Source of the DNA: Albidovulum marisflavi
GTDB lineage: Bacteria > Pseudomonadota > Alphaproteobacteria > Rhodobacterales > Rhodobacteraceae
Assembly (NCBI RefSeq): GCF_025751435.1
Contig: NZ_JAOWKY010000003.1
Location: 310,001-374,000, forward strand
Direction: 5' to 3'
DNA length: 64,000 nt
Shown here one piece after another: positions 44,485-54,387 of this stretch. Numbering within the stretch: the first letter of the stretch is position 1; every line of letters starts with the position of its first letter. Position numbers and translations under genes: made by a program. The notes under the pieces were generated by a model, which saw only the letters and a list, made by a program, of their open reading frames with translations, ran no database searches and was not told the DNA's origin.

Positions 44485-44586
44485 CGGTCGGTTAACGACC
44501 GGTCAGCTTGCATCGCACGCCGAGACGCGACGCAGCCGCGCGCCTTCGGTCAGGGGCGCGTTCTGGTGGAGCAGGCGCGCCCCGCT

Positions 44587-45279
44587 TTATCCGGCGATCG
44601 CCCTTGCGATGATACCCGGAACAGAGGCATGGACGCCAAGCGGTGGAAGGCAGTCTGCGGCAAAGCCCGCCGCATCCAGAGCCGCGGGCACGTCGGATAC
44701 GACATGGCCCCAACGCGCCACGAAAAGCGGCAGACACAGCGCGCGGCGGTTCGCGTCCTTGGCGGCATCCTCCAGCAACGGGGCTTCTTCGATGAACCCA
44801 AGGCGCAGATCGCCGATCGGCAGCGCGTGGGCGATGGCGTCACGGATCCGCGCCGCGGCCTCCGCCGGCGCTCGGCTTCGGCCCGATCCGTGTGCGGCGA
44901 GGACCACCGTGCTGTCTTCCGCGTTCCAGCCGCGCTGTGAAAGGGCGTCGCGCACGATCTGAACGGCAAGTGCCGCCGCCTCTGGCATCAGGCCGAAGGC
45001 CGGCAGGGTCATGAACCCCTGCGCCCCCGCTGCCGCCAACCGTCTGGGAAGCTCAATCTTGGTGAACCAGCCATCGGACATGAAGAACGGCATGACCCGC
45101 GCCCCGACGACGCCATCGACCGCAGTCTCGAGCGCGCCAGGAGTGGCAAGCGTCGCCGCGCGGATGTGCCAATCCGGGAGGCACCTGGAAACGGCCCTGG
45201 CCACGTTGTCCAAGTCGCGTTCCGCCGGAGCGGGATCGGAGGGTTGGCCATGTGCGACGATCAAGGCGTGTTTGGTCAT
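44587..45279 (-). CDS. CbiX/SirB-like sirohydrochlorin chelatase
   Basis: Two-domain small chelatase of 230 aa. Conserved metal-site His residues are in LIVAHGQPSDP at the N-terminus and VVLAAHGSGRSRAP in the middle, followed by RALCLPLFVARWGHVVSDVP. It would insert Co or Fe into sirohydrochlorin for cobalamin or siroheme. I chose ATG 45279 (MTKHALIV); the upstream open frame lacks homology. No other cobalamin or siroheme genes are adjacent. It follows the modABC genes on the same strand with a 46-bp gap. Confidence 0.82.
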   Translation of the reverse strand: MTKHALIVAHGQPSDPAPAERDLDNVARAVSRCLPDWHIRAATLATPGALETAVDGVVGARVMPFFMSDGWFTKIELPRRLAAAGAQGFMTLPAFGLMPEAAALAVQIVRDALSQRGWNAEDSTVVLAAHGSGRSRAPAEAAARIRDAIAHALPIGDLRLGFIEEAPLLEDAAKDANRRALCLPLFVARWGHVVSDVPAALDAAGFAADCLPPLGVHASVPGIIARAIAG

Positions 45280-45325
45280 GTTTTCTGCGATCCCCGTCTT
45301 TGGCCCGGCTAAAGTGGCGGCAACC

Positions 45326-46381
45326 TCAGTCCCGCGCAAGCGCCACCGATTTGAGGATCGCATGGCAAGCCCGGCCGGGGCTGAGCTCCAAGTTGCGGAC
45401 CGATCTGTGCGTCACGCGCGCGCGAACCCGGCTGCCGTTCATATCCAGGATCACATCGGACGAGGCCGCGTTGACCTGCCCGACCGCATGCACGACCGCG
45501 GGCAGGATGTTCAGCGCCGACAGACCCTCAGGTCGCGCGGCGGCGATCATCACGTCGCGCGCGCGGACGAAAACCCGCACCTTTGCATCCTTCGGCCCCA
45601 CTGGTTCAGGCAACAGGATCTCTCCCCCGGCGAAGCCAAGGCGGCAAAGCCCGTCGTCCGTCATGCCGATCACGCGCGCCGCGATCAGTGATCCGGGTTC
45701 CTCGCCGCCAAAGGCGACCGCGGCTGCGCTGTTCGCAAAGACGTCTTCGGCCGGACCAAGGCTGGCCACGTGGCCCTGAACCATGGCAAGCACATGGGTT
45801 GCCAGTCGCGCGACCTCGCCGACCGAATGGCTGACATAGAGGATGGGAAGCCCCAGCCGGTCGCGCAGGCCCTCGACAAGGGGGAGGATTTCGGCGCGCC
45901 GCGCCTGATCCAGCGCTGAAAGCGGTTCGTCCATCAGGATGAGCCGCGGGCGCGTCAGCAGCGCGCGGGCCAGGGCGACCCGCTGCGCCTCTCCGCCCGA
46001 AAGTCCGCCGGTCCTGCGGGGCAGAAGCGGCTCCAGCCCCAGATCGCGCACCACCGGTGCGATTTCGGCCCCGCTTCTTCGCGCGGCATAGGACAGGTTG
46101 CCGCGCACGTCGAGATGGGCAAAGAGCCTTGGCTCCTGGAACACGGTCGCGACCCGCCTGCGATGCGGCGGCACGAAATGCCCCTGGTCCGACCACACCT
46201 GGTCCCCGAAGGCGATGCGCCCCTCGGCCCGCTCGAAACCTGCAACCAGGCGCAGGAGCGTGGACTTCCCCGCGCCCGAGGGGCCAAAAACGGCGGTCAG
46301 GCCCGATGCGGGCAACGCGGCCTGAACCGCGAGCGAGAAATCGCCGCGACTGTGGCGGATGTCGAGGTCGAGCCCGGTCAT
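45326..46381 (-). CDS. modC: Molybdate ABC transporter ATPase
   Basis: ATPase of 351 aa. Walker A GPSGAGKSTLLR, signature [16 protein letters not shown], Walker B LILMDEPLSALD and H-loop YVSHSVGEV are intact. The last 60 residues form a Mop (molybdate-binding) domain (LNILPAVVHAVGQ, VRARVTHRSVRNLELSPG), which marks ModC. ATG 46381 overlaps the modB stop (ATGA). The protein powers molybdate import for molybdenum enzymes such as SoeA. Confidence 0.95.
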   Translation of the reverse strand: MTGLDLDIRHSRGDFSLAVQAALPASGLTAVFGPSGAGKSTLLRLVAGFERAEGRIAFGDQVWSDQGHFVPPHRRRVATVFQEPRLFAHLDVRGNLSYAARRSGAEIAPVVRDLGLEPLLPRRTGGLSGGEAQRVALARALLTRPRLILMDEPLSALDQARRAEILPLVEGLRDRLGLPILYVSHSVGEVARLATHVLAMVQGHVASLGPAEDVFANSAAAVAFGGEEPGSLIAARVIGMTDDGLCRLGFAGGEILLPEPVGPKDAKVRVFVRARDVMIAAARPEGLSALNILPAVVHAVGQVNAASSDVILDMNGSRVRARVTHRSVRNLELSPGRACHAILKSVALARD

Positions 46382-47049
46382 CCGGCCGCCTCGCGCCGGT
46401 TCGTGCGGAACAGGAGATAGAGTGCGGCGAAGGACAGGGCGACCAGTAGGGCCGACATGCCGTGCGCGGCAGGATAGTCCAGCACTTCGACCCGCTCGTA
46501 GATGGCGATGGCGACGGTCTTGGTCTGACCGGGGATGTTGCCCCCGACCATGAGCACCACGCCGAATTCCCCAAGCGTGTGCGCAAAGGTCAGGACCGCA
46601 GCCGCCAGGTAGCCCCGCCGCGCAAGCGGCACTGCGACGCTCATGAAGGCATCGAGCGGCCCCGCCCCGCAGCTTGCGGCGGCCTCGATCGGTTTGCGGC
46701 CGATCTCGGCAAAGGCTGCCTGAAGAGGCTGGACCGCGAAGGGAAGCGAATAGATCAGCGATGCGACGACGAGGCCGGCGAAGGAAAAGGTCAGGCTTGT
46801 CCCCGTCGCATTCATCCAAAGCCCGCCAAGCGGGGTGGAAGGGTTCAGCGCAACCAGAAGATAGAAGCCCAGAACGGTCGGCGGCAGGACCAGCGGCATC
46901 GCGGTCACCGCCTCGATCATCGGTCGCATGCGACTTTTGCTGTGGGCAAGCCACCAGGCAAGCGGGGTGGCGGCCACCAGCAGGATCGCCGTCACGATCG
47001 CGGCCAGCCGCAGCGTCAGCCAGAAGGGCGCGAGGTCACCGGCGGTCAT
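46378..47049 (-). CDS. modB: Molybdate ABC transporter permease
   Basis: Inner-membrane permease of 223 aa with five or six helices. Typical ModB features are the TAMPLVLPPTVLGFYLLV-like VTAMPLVLPPTVLGFYLLVA stretch and the EAA loop EAAASCGAGPLDAFMSVAVP, followed by HTLGEFGVVLMVGGNIPGQT. It overlaps modA upstream and modC downstream by ATGA. Confidence 0.95.
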   Translation of the reverse strand: MTAGDLAPFWLTLRLAAIVTAILLVAATPLAWWLAHSKSRMRPMIEAVTAMPLVLPPTVLGFYLLVALNPSTPLGGLWMNATGTSLTFSFAGLVVASLIYSLPFAVQPLQAAFAEIGRKPIEAAASCGAGPLDAFMSVAVPLARRGYLAAAVLTFAHTLGEFGVVLMVGGNIPGQTKTVAIAIYERVEVLDYPAAHGMSALLVALSFAALYLLFRTNRREAAG

Positions 47050-47780
47050 GGCCAGGTTCCGTAGCCGGCGGCCGCGATGTCGGCTTTCGCTTGCGCGCTG
47101 GTCAGATAGGCCAGAAAGCCGATGGCGGCCGCATTCTCCTTGCCATGAGCCAACAGGAGCGCGTCCTGACGGATCGGATCATGGGCCTCATCGGGGACGG
47201 GCCAGATGGTTCCGGCGGGCGGCTCCGGCATCACGGAGGACGCCGCCACGAAGCCCGCCTCTGCGGCGCCAGAATGAACCAGCGCAAAGGTCTGACCGAT
47301 GTTTTCTCCCTGCACGATCTTGTCTGCGACCAAGGGCCCGAGACCCAGATGCTCGATCGTCTGGACGGCCGCCAGACCATAGGGTGCAAGGTTGGGATTC
47401 GCGATCGCGACGTGGCGGGCGGCGGTCAGGATCGTTTCGGGATCCGGCGCGACTTCGGGGTCCGATGTCCAAAGCAAAAGACGGCCTATGGCAAAGGTGA
47501 AAAGGCTGCTGGCCTCTGCCAGCCCCGAGTCGACCAGGCGTTCAGGCGTGGCCGCGTCTGCCGACAGGAACGCATCGAACGGCGCCCCATTGGCGATTTG
47601 CGCCGCCAGCTTTCCCGTCGCACCGCCGACAAGGACTATCTGGTGGCCGGAACTATTTGCGAAGTCTGCCGCAAGGTCTTCGGCGACAGTCAGAAAGTTC
47701 GTCGCCACGGCGATCATTGCCGTTTCGGCCCGCGCGGCAGACGCCGTTGCAAAAAGGACTAGCGCGATAAGCAGTCGCAT
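47046..47780 (-). CDS. modA: Molybdate-binding periplasmic protein
   Basis: Binding protein of 244 aa with a signal peptide (MRLLIALVLFATASAARAET). The mature protein has VATNFLTVAEDLAADF and PFDAFLSADAATPERLVDSG, typical of ModA, and the segment VAIANPNLAPYGLAA. GGAAAG precedes ATG 47780. A palindromic Mo-box candidate lies 11–34 bp upstream. First gene of modABC. Confidence 0.95.
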   Translation of the reverse strand: MRLLIALVLFATASAARAETAMIAVATNFLTVAEDLAADFANSSGHQIVLVGGATGKLAAQIANGAPFDAFLSADAATPERLVDSGLAEASSLFTFAIGRLLLWTSDPEVAPDPETILTAARHVAIANPNLAPYGLAAVQTIEHLGLGPLVADKIVQGENIGQTFALVHSGAAEAGFVAASSVMPEPPAGTIWPVPDEAHDPIRQDALLLAHGKENAAAIGFLAYLTSAQAKADIAAAGYGTWP

Positions 47781-47790
47781 CGTCTTTCCA

Positions 47791-47814
47791 CGTCATATCC
47801 AACCGGAGATAACG
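47791..47814. promoter_or_regulatory. Candidate Mo-box (ModE operator) before modA
   Basis: A 24-bp imperfect palindrome with arms CGTCATATCC and GGAGATAACG around a 4-base centre; 8 of 12 positions pair. The outer CGT-x-AT / AT-x-ACG pattern resembles known ModE sites. It lies just upstream of modA and between the modE-like gene and modABC. Confidence 0.5.
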
Positions 47815-47838
47815 GAGCTTTCGCGCGCTTGGCAAGCG

Positions 47839-48213
47839 TTATTTCTTGTCGGACATATCGGCGAGCGAAAGCAGTTCTGCCATGTCGTCCGCGACCGCAC
47901 GGTCGGCGTTTGCCTGCATGGTGCGGAAAAGCCTTAGAACAAGCTGCCCGGTATCCGTCAGCGCCGCTCCGCCATGCCCCGCCCCGCCGCGGCTGGACGT
48001 CACGAGCGGTTCAGCGAACATGTCGTTCAGAACCTCCACCAATCCCCAGGCGCGCTTGTAGCTCATGCCAAGTCTTCGGCCGGCGGCCGAAATGGATCCG
48101 GTTTCCGCGATGCCCTGCAAGAGATCGGCCTTCCCCGGTCCCAGCCAGCTGCCGTCGGGAAGGACGAATCGCAACTTCAGCCCATGCCTTGATGTTTTCG
48201 CCCGTGCGGTCAT
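47839..48213 (-). CDS. ModE-like winged-helix regulator without molbindin domains
   Basis: Protein of 124 aa equal to the N-terminal DNA-binding half of ModE: PDGSWLGPGKADLLQGIAET, ISAAGRRLGMSYKRAWGLVE, then VTSSRGGAGHGGAALTDTGQ. The C-terminal molybdate-binding domains of E. coli ModE are missing, as in many alphaproteobacterial homologues. AGGAAG precedes ATG 48213. It is encoded just upstream of and in line with modABC, so molybdate-linked control of the transporter is likely; how it senses the metal is unclear. Confidence 0.9.
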   Translation of the reverse strand: MTARAKTSRHGLKLRFVLPDGSWLGPGKADLLQGIAETGSISAAGRRLGMSYKRAWGLVEVLNDMFAEPLVTSSRGGAGHGGAALTDTGQLVLRLFRTMQANADRAVADDMAELLSLADMSDKK

Positions 48214-48273
48214 GCCCGTTCTTCCTGCTTCGGCGGAATCATAGGCTTTGGTCCCTTGGTGTGGAAGGCATTC

Positions 48274-49680
48274 CTACTCCGGCGGCGGGCAGCGCGAGGG
48301 CCAGTCCGTCGCGCCGTGATAGGCATGCCCAAGCGCTAGGATTTCGGCATCGGCGCGATGCGGGCCGATCAGCTGAATTCCGGTCGGAAGCCCCTGCGCG
48401 CCGAAACCCGCGGGGACGCAAAGCGACGGCAAGCCGATAAGGCTGACCGGGATCACCACCTCCATCCAGCGGTGATAGGTGTCCATTTGGCGGCCCGCGA
48501 TTTCTCGTGGCCAGCGCCAATCCGCGGGGAACGGCCAGACCTGCGCGGCAGGCAAGGCCAGAACGTCGAACCGGCTGAAAAGGCGGTGCGCCGCCGCATA
48601 CCATTCCGAACGCGCAACCTGGGCCTGATAGACGCTTCGTGCCGCAAGGGTCTGTCCCTGCTCGATCTCCCATATCGTTTCGGGTTTCAGAAGCGCGCGC
48701 TTTGCTGGGTCTTCGTAGTGTGACCGCATCGCATTGCCGTTCAGCATTGCCCGAAGGGTTACCCAGCTGTCCCAGATCCGCTCGGCAGGGAAGGGGGGTG
48801 CCAGAGGTTCGATGATGGCACCCTGGTCTTCAAGCACGCTCAGCGCGCCCTCGCAGGCGTCCAGGAGCCCCGGTTCCATGGCATAGGCGCCGCCCCAATC
48901 AGCCAGCCAGCCGATGCGCAGGCCCTGGATCGGCCGCTCCAGGCGGTCAGCGAAGCTTTCCTTCGGCAGGCAGAAGGGTGTTTCGGGATTCGGCCCCGCG
49001 ATCACCTCGAGTAGGCGGGCAAGGTCTTCGACGGTGCGCGCCATCGGGCCTGCGGTCGACAGCGTGCTGAGGTACGTTTCGCCCGCTGCGTCATGCGGAA
49101 CCCGACCGTAACTTGGCCGAAAACCGTAGACGTTGCAGAAGGCGGCCGGATTCCGCAGCGACCCCATCATGTCCGATCCATCGGCGACAGGAACCAGCCG
49201 CATGGCGAGCGCCGCAGCCGCCCCGCCAGAGGATCCGCCCGCCGAACGGCTTGTATCGTAGGGGTTCAGGGTGGTGCCGAACACCGGGTTGAAGCTGTGC
49301 GATCCCATGCCCCATTCGGGCACGTTCGTCTTGCCGATGAAGATCGCGCCGGCCGCTCTGAGCCGCGCGGCCAGAAGATCATCCTTCGCTGGCACATGAT
49401 CGGCGAACAACGGCGATCCGTGGGTGGTTCGTAATCCTTGGGTTTCGGTCAGGTCCTTTACGGCGAAGGGCAATCCATGCAGCCAGCCCCTGCGCGGGCC
49501 CTCGTCGGCCGCTTTCGCCTCTGCCATCAGGTCCTCGCGCGGACGTGGCGATACGATGGCGTTCACCTTGGGGTTCAGGGCTTCGATCCGATCAAGGAAG
49601 GCCGCCATGACCTCGGTTGCGGAAATGTCGCGGGCGGCAAGGCGGGCGGAAAGCCGTGTGGCAGTCAGATCGGTCAGCAT
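48274..49680 (-). CDS. Amidase-signature family amidase (downstream of tandem pair)
   Basis: Amidase of 468 aa. The Ser–cis-Ser–Lys triad is visible: Lys in PFAVKDLTET, cis-Ser in SAGGSSGGAAAAL and nucleophile Ser in DMMGSLRNPAAFCNVYGF. The usual GGSI before the nucleophile is MMGSL here. I set the start at ATG 49680, four bases after the stop of the upstream amidase; the frame extends 18 codons into that gene. Substrate unknown. It could act on amides from the nitrile hydratase, but the two loci are 20 kb apart. Confidence 0.9.
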   Translation of the reverse strand: MLTDLTATRLSARLAARDISATEVMAAFLDRIEALNPKVNAIVSPRPREDLMAEAKAADEGPRRGWLHGLPFAVKDLTETQGLRTTHGSPLFADHVPAKDDLLAARLRAAGAIFIGKTNVPEWGMGSHSFNPVFGTTLNPYDTSRSAGGSSGGAAAALAMRLVPVADGSDMMGSLRNPAAFCNVYGFRPSYGRVPHDAAGETYLSTLSTAGPMARTVEDLARLLEVIAGPNPETPFCLPKESFADRLERPIQGLRIGWLADWGGAYAMEPGLLDACEGALSVLEDQGAIIEPLAPPFPAERIWDSWVTLRAMLNGNAMRSHYEDPAKRALLKPETIWEIEQGQTLAARSVYQAQVARSEWYAAAHRLFSRFDVLALPAAQVWPFPADWRWPREIAGRQMDTYHRWMEVVIPVSLIGLPSLCVPAGFGAQGLPTGIQLIGPHRADAEILALGHAYHGATDWPSRCPPPE

Positions 49681-49684
49681 CGGA

Positions 49685-51124
49685 TCACAGGGCGATAGAG
49701 GGGCGGCGATGTGCCCAGGGGCGGGCGGCTTCAAGTTCGGCGCAAAGCGACATCAGTTCCTCGTCGGCGCCGAAACGGGCGGCAAGATGAATGCCTAAGG
49801 GCAAGCCCTCGTCGTTCCATACCAAGGGAACCGAGGCGGCGGGCTGGCCCGAAGCGTTGAAGGCGGCACAGAAGGGTGAATAGTCGAAGACCATGCCGGG
49901 GCCCGTCCGGAAATGCACGAAGTCACGCTCCGTATGGGCAAAGCGGCCGATCTTGGCCGGGGGCTCTGCAAGCGTCGCGGTCAAGAGTATGTCCCAGGGC
50001 TGGAAAAATGCCGCAAGCTCACGCCCAAAGGCGTGGATCTTGCCCACAGCCGCCAGGTAATCGGCGCCCGATAGGGTCGCGGCATGGTCGATGGCCCCCA
50101 ACGCAAGGTCTTCCACTTCCCCCGGTTCAAGCGGATGCCCGCGCGCGGCGCATTTCGCCCGGATCGACAGAGCCGTGCCGCAGGCGACGATGTCGGTCCA
50201 CGCCCGCATCATGCCCGTGATGTCGGTGTAGGGCCGCGCCGGTTCGACCTGGTGGCCAAGGTCGTCCAGCAGGCGGGCGGCATCGTGAACGGCGGCGCGG
50301 CAATCCTCGTGGATCGGGCGGCCATCCAGCATGGTGTCGCACAGCGCCACGCGCAGCCGGCGTGGTGGACGCTGAATCGCGGCGAGGTGACCGGCGCCAA
50401 GCGGTGGCGCCCAATAGGGGGCGCCAAGGTCCGCACCGGCACAGGCGTCGTGAAATGCCGCCGCATCTCGGACCGACCGCGTCAGAAAGCCGTCAATCGC
50501 CATGCCGGCCCAACCTTCGCCGACATAGGGGCCGTCGGGTAACCGCGCGCGGGTCGCCTTGAACCCGAAGAGGCCACAGGAAGACGCCGGGATCCGCACC
50601 GATCCACCGCCGTCCGAGCCATGCGCGGCGGCCACGATCCCGGCGGCAACGGCTGCGCCGGCACCCCCCGACGATCCGCCGGGCGTTCTGGATAGATCCC
50701 AAGGGTTCCGTGTTGGGCCGCCATAAACAGCCGATTCCGTCGCCGGACCCACGCCCCCCTCGGGTGCGGTCGTCCGGCCGAAGGCCACGATACCGGTTGC
50801 GCGGATCCGGTCCCAGATCGCGCTATCCACCGGATAGCTCGTGTTCGCGAAAAGCCGCGACCCGTTGTGCGAGGGAAAATCCACGGCCTCGCAACCCAGG
50901 TCCTTCAGAAGGAAGGGCACGCCGCGAAAGGGCCCGTCCGGCAGTCCCCGGCGTATCGCATCCCGCGCGGCGCCTTCCTGCACCAGGACCACCGCGTTCA
51001 GCGCGGGATCAAGCTGTTCGACCTTGCTCAGCGCCGCGTCAAGGAGTTCTTCCGCGCTGGTCTGTCCGTTCTCGACAAGCGCGGCAAGGCCCGTTGCGTC
51101 ATGTTCGGCATAGTCTGCTAGCAT
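49685..51124 (-). CDS. Amidase-signature family amidase (upstream of tandem pair)
   Basis: Amidase of 479 aa with an intact triad: Lys in [10 protein letters not shown], cis-Ser in [13 protein letters not shown] and nucleophile Ser in [26 protein letters not shown] precedes ATG 51124, which I prefer over an upstream start at 51163. The sequence is only distantly related to the downstream amidase, so this is not a recent duplication. The two are cotranscribed. Confidence 0.9.
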   Translation of the reverse strand: MLADYAEHDATGLAALVENGQTSAEELLDAALSKVEQLDPALNAVVLVQEGAARDAIRRGLPDGPFRGVPFLLKDLGCEAVDFPSHNGSRLFANTSYPVDSAIWDRIRATGIVAFGRTTAPEGGVGPATESAVYGGPTRNPWDLSRTPGGSSGGAGAAVAAGIVAAAHGSDGGGSVRIPASSCGLFGFKATRARLPDGPYVGEGWAGMAIDGFLTRSVRDAAAFHDACAGADLGAPYWAPPLGAGHLAAIQRPPRRLRVALCDTMLDGRPIHEDCRAAVHDAARLLDDLGHQVEPARPYTDITGMMRAWTDIVACGTALSIRAKCAARGHPLEPGEVEDLALGAIDHAATLSGADYLAAVGKIHAFGRELAAFFQPWDILLTATLAEPPAKIGRFAHTERDFVHFRTGPGMVFDYSPFCAAFNASGQPAASVPLVWNDEGLPLGIHLAARFGADEELMSLCAELEAARPWAHRRPSIAL

Positions 51125-51313
51125 GTCGGCTCCTGAGAATGGATGCCGATACACTGGCGGCAATTGATGCCGAATGCCAGCGCGACGCGAGCGCCCGCTT
51201 CACATCGAAGCGCGTGCAGACCGGCAGCCCTTGCAGCCCCCGGCACGCGCAACTAAGACTCGGTCAAGGAATTCAGGACAAGACTTCCCCGGCAACAGCA
51301 AGAGGCAGGACGG

Positions 51314-51949
51314 ATGAAGGACCCCATTGATCTTTACATGAACACGCTCGTGCCGATGGTCGTCGAGCAGACCTCGCGCGGGGAGCGGGCCTACGACATC
51401 TTTTCGCGCCTCCTGAAAGAGCGGATCATCTTTCTGTCCGGTCCGGTTCACGACGGCATGTCCACGCTGATCTGCGCGCAGCTTCTGTTCCTTGAGGCGG
51501 AAAATCCCTCGAAGGAAATCGCGATGTACATCAACTCGCCCGGTGGCGTGGTGACGTCCGGCCTGTCGATCTACGACACGATGCAGTACATCCGTCCGAA
51601 GGTTTCGACGCTGGTTATCGGGCAGGCCGCATCAATGGGATCGCTGCTGCTGACGGCGGGCGAAAAGGGCATGCGCTTCTCGCTTCCCAACAGCCGGGTC
51701 ATGGTTCACCAGCCATCGGGCGGCTATCAGGGCCAGGCGACGGATATCATGATCCATGCGCAGGAAACCCAGAAGCTGAAGAACCGGCTGAACGAGATCT
51801 ACCACAAGCATACCGGCAAACCGGTCAAGGATGTGGAAGCGGCTCTGGAGCGCGACAACTTCATGTCGGCGGAAGAGGCGAAGGACTGGGGTCTGATCGA
51901 CGAGATTCTCTCCAGCCGTGACAAGGGAACGGATGAGCCGAAGTCGTGA
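51314..51949 (+). CDS. clpP: ATP-dependent Clp protease proteolytic subunit
   Basis: Serine protease of 211 aa forming the ClpP tetradecamer. Catalytic Ser is in [13 protein letters not shown], His in [14 protein letters not shown] and Asp in [25 protein letters not shown] lies just upstream of ATG 51314. It precedes clpX by 129 bp on the same strand, the usual arrangement. The 189-bp region before it, after the divergent amidase gene, shows no clear element. Confidence 0.97.
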   Translation: MKDPIDLYMNTLVPMVVEQTSRGERAYDIFSRLLKERIIFLSGPVHDGMSTLICAQLLFLEAENPSKEIAMYINSPGGVVTSGLSIYDTMQYIRPKVSTLVIGQAASMGSLLLTAGEKGMRFSLPNSRVMVHQPSGGYQGQATDIMIHAQETQKLKNRLNEIYHKHTGKPVKDVEAALERDNFMSAEEAKDWGLIDEILSSRDKGTDEPKS

Positions 51950-52078
51950 CATTGTTTCCTGCCGTCAGGGCAGGAAGGGCGATTTCGCATTGTGATGATG
52001 GTGGGGCTGGCCTAGTCTTAAGGAACAGGGCAGCTTCTGGAATACACGGGAAGCCCGGCTGGGCCTCAGAGGATGACG

Positions 52079-53344
52079 ATGGCGAACAATTCAGGCGGCG
52101 AAAGCAAGAACACCCTCTACTGTTCGTTCTGCGGAAAGTCGCAGCACGAGGTGCGCAAGCTCATCGCCGGTCCGACCGTTTTCATCTGCGATGAATGCGT
52201 CGAACTGTGCATGGACATCATCCGCGAGGAATCGAAGACCACGGGGCTAAAGTCCTCGGACGGCGTGCCAACGCCGCGCGACATCTGCAAGGTTCTGGAT
52301 GACTACGTGATCGGACAGGAGCACGCAAAGCGCGTGCTGTCGGTCGCGGTGCACAACCACTACAAGCGCCTCGCCCATGCGACGAAGTCCGCGGACATCG
52401 AGCTTGCCAAGTCGAACATCCTGCTGATCGGCCCCACGGGCTGCGGCAAGACGCTGCTGGCGCAGACGCTGGCCCGTATCCTGGACGTGCCCTTCACGAT
52501 GGCCGACGCCACGACGCTGACCGAGGCGGGCTATGTCGGCGAGGATGTCGAGAACATCATCCTCAAGCTTCTTCAGGCATCCGAATACAACGTCGAACGC
52601 GCGCAGCGCGGTATCGTCTACATCGACGAGGTCGACAAGATCACGCGCAAGTCCGACAACCCCTCCATCACGCGCGACGTGTCGGGCGAGGGCGTGCAGC
52701 AGGCGCTCCTGAAGATCATGGAGGGCACCGTCGCCTCGGTCCCGCCGCAGGGGGGCCGCAAGCATCCGCAGCAGGAATTCTTGCAGGTGGACACGACCAA
52801 CATCCTTTTCATCTGCGGCGGCGCCTTCGCGGGGCTTGAAAAGATCATCGCGCAGCGTGGCAAGGGGACCGCGATCGGCTTCGGCGCCGAGGTCAAGGAC
52901 CCCGAGGCGCGCGGCGCCGGCGAACTTTTCATGGAACTCGAACCGGAGGATCTGCTGAAATTCGGCCTGATCCCCGAGTTCGTCGGCCGACTGCCGGTCA
53001 TCGCCACGCTGACCGATCTGGACGAGGCGGCGCTGGTATGCATCCTGACCGAGCCGAAGAATGCGCTGGTCAAGCAGTACCAGCGTCTGTTCGATATCGA
53101 GGGCGTAAAGCTGACCTTCACCAGCGATGCGCTGACAGCGATCGCCAAGCGCGCGATCAAGCGCAAGACGGGCGCGCGTGGCCTTCGGTCGATCATGGAG
53201 GATATCCTTCTCGACACCATGTTCGAACTGCCGGGAATGGCTTCGGTGGAAGAGGTCGTGGTGAACGAGGAATCGGTGGACAAGGGCGCAAAGCCGCTGC
53301 TGATCCATTCGGAACCGAAGAAGGGATCCGCCTCGGCTGGCTGA
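52079..53344 (+). CDS. clpX: ATP-dependent Clp protease ATP-binding subunit
   Basis: AAA+ unfoldase of 421 aa. The N-terminal zinc domain has YCSFCGKSQ and CDECVELC. Walker [13 protein letters not shown], pore loop AGYVGEDVE, Walker [12 protein letters not shown], the RKH loop in [10 protein letters not shown] and the arginine finger region are all present. I prefer ATG 52079 ([10 protein letters not shown]) because AGAGG lies six bases before it; ATG 52073 adds two residues. It feeds substrates to ClpP. Confidence 0.97.
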   Translation: MANNSGGESKNTLYCSFCGKSQHEVRKLIAGPTVFICDECVELCMDIIREESKTTGLKSSDGVPTPRDICKVLDDYVIGQEHAKRVLSVAVHNHYKRLAHATKSADIELAKSNILLIGPTGCGKTLLAQTLARILDVPFTMADATTLTEAGYVGEDVENIILKLLQASEYNVERAQRGIVYIDEVDKITRKSDNPSITRDVSGEGVQQALLKIMEGTVASVPPQGGRKHPQQEFLQVDTTNILFICGGAFAGLEKIIAQRGKGTAIGFGAEVKDPEARGAGELFMELEPEDLLKFGLIPEFVGRLPVIATLTDLDEAALVCILTEPKNALVKQYQRLFDIEGVKLTFTSDALTAIAKRAIKRKTGARGLRSIMEDILLDTMFELPGMASVEEVVVNEESVDKGAKPLLIHSEPKKGSASAG

Positions 53345-53543
53345 GGCGGTATCGATATTCGATCTTTTTGCGCGAAACCACGGCGTCTGGCATGTCCCGG
53401 CGCCGTCGTTTTGATTCGCTTCCGGCTTGATGATCCGGGGCTTGCGGCCCTAAGGGGGCGGTGAACACCCGGACCGCTCCCTTGGCTCTGGACCTCGCCG
53501 TGCCCTGCGCTATAAGGGGGCAGGTCGTCCCGGAGGTTGCCCA

Positions 53544-53918
53544 ATGAAATTCCTGCTGCGTCTCTTGACCTGGTGGAACAGCCAGACGCTCAACACGCAA
53601 GTCTACACATGGCGCAAGGGCGTGAAAGTGGGCGAGGATGCCGAGGGCAACGTGTTCTACCAGACACGCGACGGCAAGCGGCGTTGGGTCATCTACAACG
53701 GCGAATCCGAGGCTAGCCGCGTATCGCCGGATTGGCACGGCTGGCTGCACCACACCTGGGATCAGCCGCCGACCGAAAAGGCCCTGCCGCACAAGGCATG
53801 GGAAAAGCCGCACCAGGAAAACCTGACCGGCACCGACGCGTCCTACGCACCGCCGGGTTCGATCCGCCGCGCGGCGCCCGCCGAGCGTCGGGACTACGAG
53901 GCCTGGGTGCCGGAATAA
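53544..53918 (+). CDS. NADH:ubiquinone oxidoreductase NDUFA12-family subunit
   Basis: Accessory subunit of alphaproteobacterial complex I, 124 aa, homologous to mitochondrial NDUFA12/B17.2. Recognisable parts are [40 protein letters not shown] and [19 protein letters not shown] lies upstream of ATG 53544. It starts a conserved block with mlaD and a DUF2155 gene. About 200 bp between clpX and this gene carry no clear feature. Confidence 0.95.
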   Translation: MKFLLRLLTWWNSQTLNTQVYTWRKGVKVGEDAEGNVFYQTRDGKRRWVIYNGESEASRVSPDWHGWLHHTWDQPPTEKALPHKAWEKPHQENLTGTDASYAPPGSIRRAAPAERRDYEAWVPE

Positions 53919-53919
53919 G

Positions 53920-54387
53920 ATGGCCGAGAATACCGCAGAGGTTCTGACAGGCGCCGCCGTTCTGGCAGCGGCCCTTGGTTTCCTGGTCTACGCGGGCCAG
54001 GGCAGCGGCTTGGCCCCGACAAGTGGCAGCTATGAGCTGAAGGCAAGCTTTCGATCGGTCGAAGGGATTTCCGTCGGCACCGACGTCCGGCTTGCCGGCG
54101 TCAAGGTCGGAACGGTGACGAGCCTTTCGCTGAACCCGCAGACCTTCTTCGCGGATGCCACGATCCTGGTTCAGGACGGCATCGTTCTGCCTGACGATAG
54201 TGCGATCCTGATAAGTTCCGAGGGCCTGCTTGGCGGATCCTTCGTCGAGCTTCAGCCCGGCGGCAGCTTCGAAAACTTTGGCCCCGGGGACGAGATCGAG
54301 GACACGCAGGGCGCGATCAGCGTCGTGAACCTCCTGTCCAAGTTCGTCGCCAACGGCTCGGGCGGCGATGCGGGGACGGAGCAGTGA
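53920..54387 (+). CDS. mlaD: MlaD-family lipid-transport protein
   Basis: Single-pass inner-membrane protein of 155 aa with one MCE domain. The N-terminal anchor is VLTGAAVLAAALGFLVYAG; the MCE part has FRSVEGISVGTDVRLAGVKV and ISSEGLLGGSFVELQPGG. It belongs to the Mla system that moves phospholipids between membranes. It starts one base after the NDUFA12-like stop and overlaps the DUF2155 start (GTGA). The other mla genes are elsewhere. Confidence 0.92.
   Translation: MAENTAEVLTGAAVLAAALGFLVYAGQGSGLAPTSGSYELKASFRSVEGISVGTDVRLAGVKVGTVTSLSLNPQTFFADATILVQDGIVLPDDSAILISSEGLLGGSFVELQPGGSFENFGPGDEIEDTQGAISVVNLLSKFVANGSGGDAGTEQ

Noticed and set aside
44485-44501. CGGTCG-GTTAA-CGACCG hairpin just after the aldehyde dehydrogenase stop as an intrinsic terminator
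   Set aside because: The stem is only six pairs with no T-run, and there is no TTAA-N7-TTAAC pattern, so neither a terminator nor a CtrA box is well supported.
48274-51124. The two amidases as partners of the nitrile hydratase
   Set aside because: They are 20 kb away, on the opposite strand, with no shared element; the family is too broad to infer the substrate.
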